Origin: Gemmatimonadota bacterium
GTDB lineage: Bacteria; Gemmatimonadota; Gemmatimonadetes; Longimicrobiales; Longimicrobiaceae
Direction of reading: 5' to 3'
Assembly (NCBI GenBank): GCA_019240375.1
Contig: JAFAYN010000545.1
Location: forward strand, 1 to 7,082
DNA: 7,082 nucleotides
Below, one piece after another: positions 5,092 to 7,082 of the stretch. The notes below the pieces were generated by a model. That model saw nothing but the letters and a program-made list of their open reading frames with translations, was not told the DNA's origin and searched no databases. Position numbers and translations under genes: made by a program. Positions within the stretch are counted from its first letter, which is position 1, and the number at the start of each line of letters is the position of its first letter.

Positions 5092-6203
5092 GCAGCACCT
5101 TCCTGGGACTGATGGGCGCGGCGGTCCGGCGCCAGGACCCGCGCGCCTTCTGCGGGAGCGGCTTCCCCTGGCGGATGATCGGGGAGCTGTCGGACGGGTG
5201 CGAGGTGACCGCCTGCTACCTGGTGCACGACAAGCAGCGCCGCGAGACCAAGGCGGCCAAGCCCTTCCTCCAGCTCACCCTGGGCGACCGGACGGGGACC
5301 ATCACCGCGATGGTGTGGGACGACGCCGACCGGCTGGACCGGCTCTTCGCCCCGGACGACGTGGTGGGGGTGCGGGGACGGGTGGGGTCGTACAACGACC
5401 GGCTCCAGCTCACCGTGCAGGTGGTGGAGCCGCTGCAGGTGGTGGACGAGGACCTGGCCTTCTTCCTCCCCTCCTGCCCGCGCGATCGCGAGGCGCTCTC
5501 GCGCGAGCTGGACACGCTGATCAACACGGTGGAGGATCCGCCGCTCCGTGTCCTCCTGCAGCGCTGCCTGGGGAAGCGCACCTCGCTGGGGCGCACCTTC
5601 CGCATGCACCCGGCCGGGAAGCGCAACCACCACGCGTACCTGGGCGGGCTCCTGGAGCACTCGCTCTCGGTGGCGCGCATGTGCGACCGGCTGGCGGCCC
5701 ACTACATCGGCCAGGGGGCGCGGATCGACCGCGACCTGCTGGTGACCGGCGCGCTCCTGCACGACATCGGCAAGGTGCGCGAGCTGAGCGCCAGCCGCAG
5801 CTTCGGCTACACCGTCGAGGGGCAGCTCCTGGGGCACATCCTGCTGGGAATCCAGATCGTCGGGCGCGAGGCCGAGGCGATCCCCGGGCTGGCTCCCGAC
5901 CGGCTCCTCCTGATCCAGCACCTGATCGCCAGCCACCAGGGGCGGCTGGAGTGGGCGAGCCCCAAGATCCCGCAGCTCCTGGAAGCGCTGGTGCTGCACT
6001 ACGCGGACGACCTGGACTCCAAGATGAACCCGGCCATCGCCCTGCTGTCGGGCGTGGAGGGCGGGGAGTTCACCCCGTACGACCGGCACCTGGAGCGCTC
6101 CCTCTTCAATCCGGCCCCGCCTGCGCTGGCCCGCTCCGCCGAGGTGGAGCCGGTCTCGCCGGAAGAGGCCGCCGAAGTCCTCATCGATCTGTTCCGCGGC
6201 TGA
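5088..6203 (+). CDS. yhaM: YhaM-type 3'-5' exoribonuclease (OB fold plus HD domain)
   Basis: This 371-residue protein has an OB-fold nucleic-acid-binding domain at about 33-118 (KAAKPFLQLTLGDRTGTITA, then VVGVRGRVGSYNDRLQLTV). An HD phosphohydrolase domain follows at about 165-315. Likely metal ligands are His182, His191 in LLEHSLSVA, His225-Asp226 in LLHDIGKV, His250, His278/His283 in HLIASHQG, and Asp307-Asp308 in LHYADDLDSKM. This order of OB then HD is that of YhaM/CBF1, which degrades RNA and single-stranded DNA from the 3' end with a divalent metal. It is longer than B. subtilis YhaM (about 314 residues) because of about 30 extra N-terminal residues and a C-terminal tail. The start overlaps the pyrC stop by four bases (ATGA), so it is translationally coupled to the pyr genes. 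The exact substrate is inferred from family. Confidence 0.88.
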   Translation: MSSTFLGLMGAAVRRQDPRAFCGSGFPWRMIGELSDGCEVTACYLVHDKQRRETKAAKPFLQLTLGDRTGTITAMVWDDADRLDRLFAPDDVVGVRGRVGSYNDRLQLTVQVVEPLQVVDEDLAFFLPSCPRDREALSRELDTLINTVEDPPLRVLLQRCLGKRTSLGRTFRMHPAGKRNHHAYLGGLLEHSLSVARMCDRLAAHYIGQGARIDRDLLVTGALLHDIGKVRELSASRSFGYTVEGQLLGHILLGIQIVGREAEAIPGLAPDRLLLIQHLIASHQGRLEWASPKIPQLLEALVLHYADDLDSKMNPAIALLSGVEGGEFTPYDRHLERSLFNPAPPALARSAEVEPVSPEEAAEVLIDLFRG

Positions 6204-6235
6204 GCGACGGCCGCAGTTTCCACCCACGGAGTGCC

Positions 6236-7082
6236 ATGAACACACTCGACTCTCCCGCCGCCGCCGACACCCGGTCGACGGTCGAAGCGCTCACGCAGCA
6301 GCGCGACCAGCTGCGGGGGTGGCTCGCCCGCCTGGACGAGGTGGGGAACGGCGTCCCCGGCCACGTGGCCGAGCGCGTCCGCGCCGACTACAGGGAGCGC
6401 CTGCGCGCCGCCACGCAGGAGCTGTCCTCGCACCAGGAAACCATCCGCGGCGACCTGGACACGCAGCGCGCCGAGCTGGAGCAGGCCGAGGCGATGCGCA
6501 CCGAGGCCGCGGACGAGCTGGAGGAGGTCCGCCTCCGCCACCTGATCGGCGAGCTGGGGGAGGAGACCTGGACGGCGCGCCGCCCGCACCTGGAGTCCGC
6601 CGTGACCGCAGCCGACGAGGAGGCGACCAGGATCCGCGCCGAGGTGGAGCGCCTGGACACCCTGCTGAGGGAGATGGGCCAGGCCGAGGCGGCCCCCACC
6701 GCGGAGGAGGCGGCGCCCGAGCCCCGGGCCGAAGCCGAAGCGCCTCCCGCGGAAGCCGCCGGGGAAGCGCCCCGTCCGCGGCTCGACTCGTACGGCGAGG
6801 ACACCGTCCCGGAGTACACCCCGCCCACCGCCGGGGGCGCCGCCGAGGAGGACGGCTTCGACCTGTCGTGGCTGGACGAGGTGGAGGGGAGCGCCGCGCC
6901 GCAGGACGCCCTCCCCGTCGCCGATGCCGACGCGACGAGCGAAGCCGGCGCGGAGGCCGTGCAGGGGACGCTGGAGGACGACATGGCGTTCCTGGAAGAG
7001 CTGGACCGCGCCATCGCCGCCACCCCCGACGACCGCAAGCCCGCCGTGCCCGCAGCCGACCCGGACCGCACGCTGGACGCCG
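6236..7082 (+). CDS. Acidic coiled-coil protein of unknown function, N-terminal part
   Basis: An open frame runs from ATG 6236 to the window edge (282 codons, no stop). GGAG at 6228-6231 precedes it, and it starts 32 bases after the exoribonuclease stop, so it may be co-transcribed. Residues 15-147 are strongly helical and charged with leucine heptads, predicting a coiled coil. A short break at 103-112 (LIGELGEETW) suggests a helical hairpin. Residues 148-205 are Ala/Glu/Pro-rich and likely disordered. Two related acidic-hydrophobic motifs follow, FDLSWLDEV (208-216) and DDMAFLEELDRAI (248-260), separated by disordered sequence. No signal peptide or membrane segment is seen, so it is probably cytoplasmic. 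The C terminus is missing; I have a vague recollection of similar Gemmatimonadota proteins ending in a zinc ribbon, which is unchecked. No function is assigned. Confidence 0.8.
   Translation, partial: MNTLDSPAAADTRSTVEALTQQRDQLRGWLARLDEVGNGVPGHVAERVRADYRERLRAATQELSSHQETIRGDLDTQRAELEQAEAMRTEAADELEEVRLRHLIGELGEETWTARRPHLESAVTAADEEATRIRAEVERLDTLLREMGQAEAAPTAEEAAPEPRAEAEAPPAEAAGEAPRPRLDSYGEDTVPEYTPPTAGGAAEEDGFDLSWLDEVEGSAAPQDALPVADADATSEAGAEAVQGTLEDDMAFLEELDRAIAATPDDRKPAVPAADPDRTLDA

Noticed and set aside
3501..6245. Long minus-strand open frames opposite pyrC and the exoribonuclease
   Set aside because: Same reasoning: GC-driven antisense openness, with the + strand frames carrying complete enzyme motifs.
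6388..7071. Serine-rich minus-strand frame opposite the coiled-coil gene
   Set aside because: Ser/Ala/Arg-rich shadow of the Glu/Ala-rich + strand coding sequence; no start signal or motif.
1..7082. CRISPR array, transposon, prophage or defence island
   Set aside because: No direct-repeat array, terminal repeats, integrase or known defence genes were seen; most genes are core housekeeping functions.

Overview
The window is a compact, very GC-rich (roughly 70 % by eye) bacterial chromosome segment with every supported gene on the + strand. Family content, gene order and GC content suggest Gemmatimonadota, perhaps Longimicrobium-like. This is an inference from resemblance only and no database was searched. 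Nothing looks mobile: there is no transposase, integrase, tRNA or rRNA, CRISPR array or long repeat. No gene-free stretch exceeds 300 bases.

Layout. (1) 1-167: the C-terminal end of a glutamyl-tRNA synthetase (gltX). (2) 164-332: a promoter whose -35 hexamer overlaps the gltX stop codon, then a long leader with hairpins and palindromes. (3) 333-980: lexA, the self-cleaving SOS repressor, closed by a strong intrinsic terminator at 1002-1038. (4) 1056-1565: tadA, the tRNA adenosine deaminase. (5) 1605-2195: an unrecognised 196-residue protein. Its HAE motif and later PC...CC cysteines suggest a divergent deaminase-fold zinc protein next to tadA; this is the most interesting item here. (6) 2203-2232: a second promoter of the same form as the lexA one (CGTTGACA, a 17-18 base spacer, TAAGTT). 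(7) 2274-6203: a tightly overlapping operon, pyrR-pyrB-pyrC-yhaM-like, with junctions of 1, 4 and 4 bases. (8) 6236 to the window end: the N-terminal part of an acidic coiled-coil protein of unknown function.

How the genes work together. pyrB (aspartate carbamoyltransferase) and pyrC (an apparently active class I dihydroorotase) catalyse steps 2 and 3 of de novo UMP synthesis. pyrR encodes a uracil phosphoribosyltransferase/RNA-binding regulator. Its predicted leader is only about 35 bases and C-rich, with no attenuator, so the classical PyrR attenuation mechanism is not visible. An OB-fold plus HD-domain 3'-5' exoribonuclease gene is translationally coupled to pyrC, which places RNA turnover in the same transcription unit as pyrimidine synthesis.

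Initiation signals fall into two groups. lexA and the genes inside or after the pyr operon have purine-rich Shine-Dalgarno sequences. tadA, the 1605 gene and pyrR have none and follow pyrimidine-rich or very short leaders.
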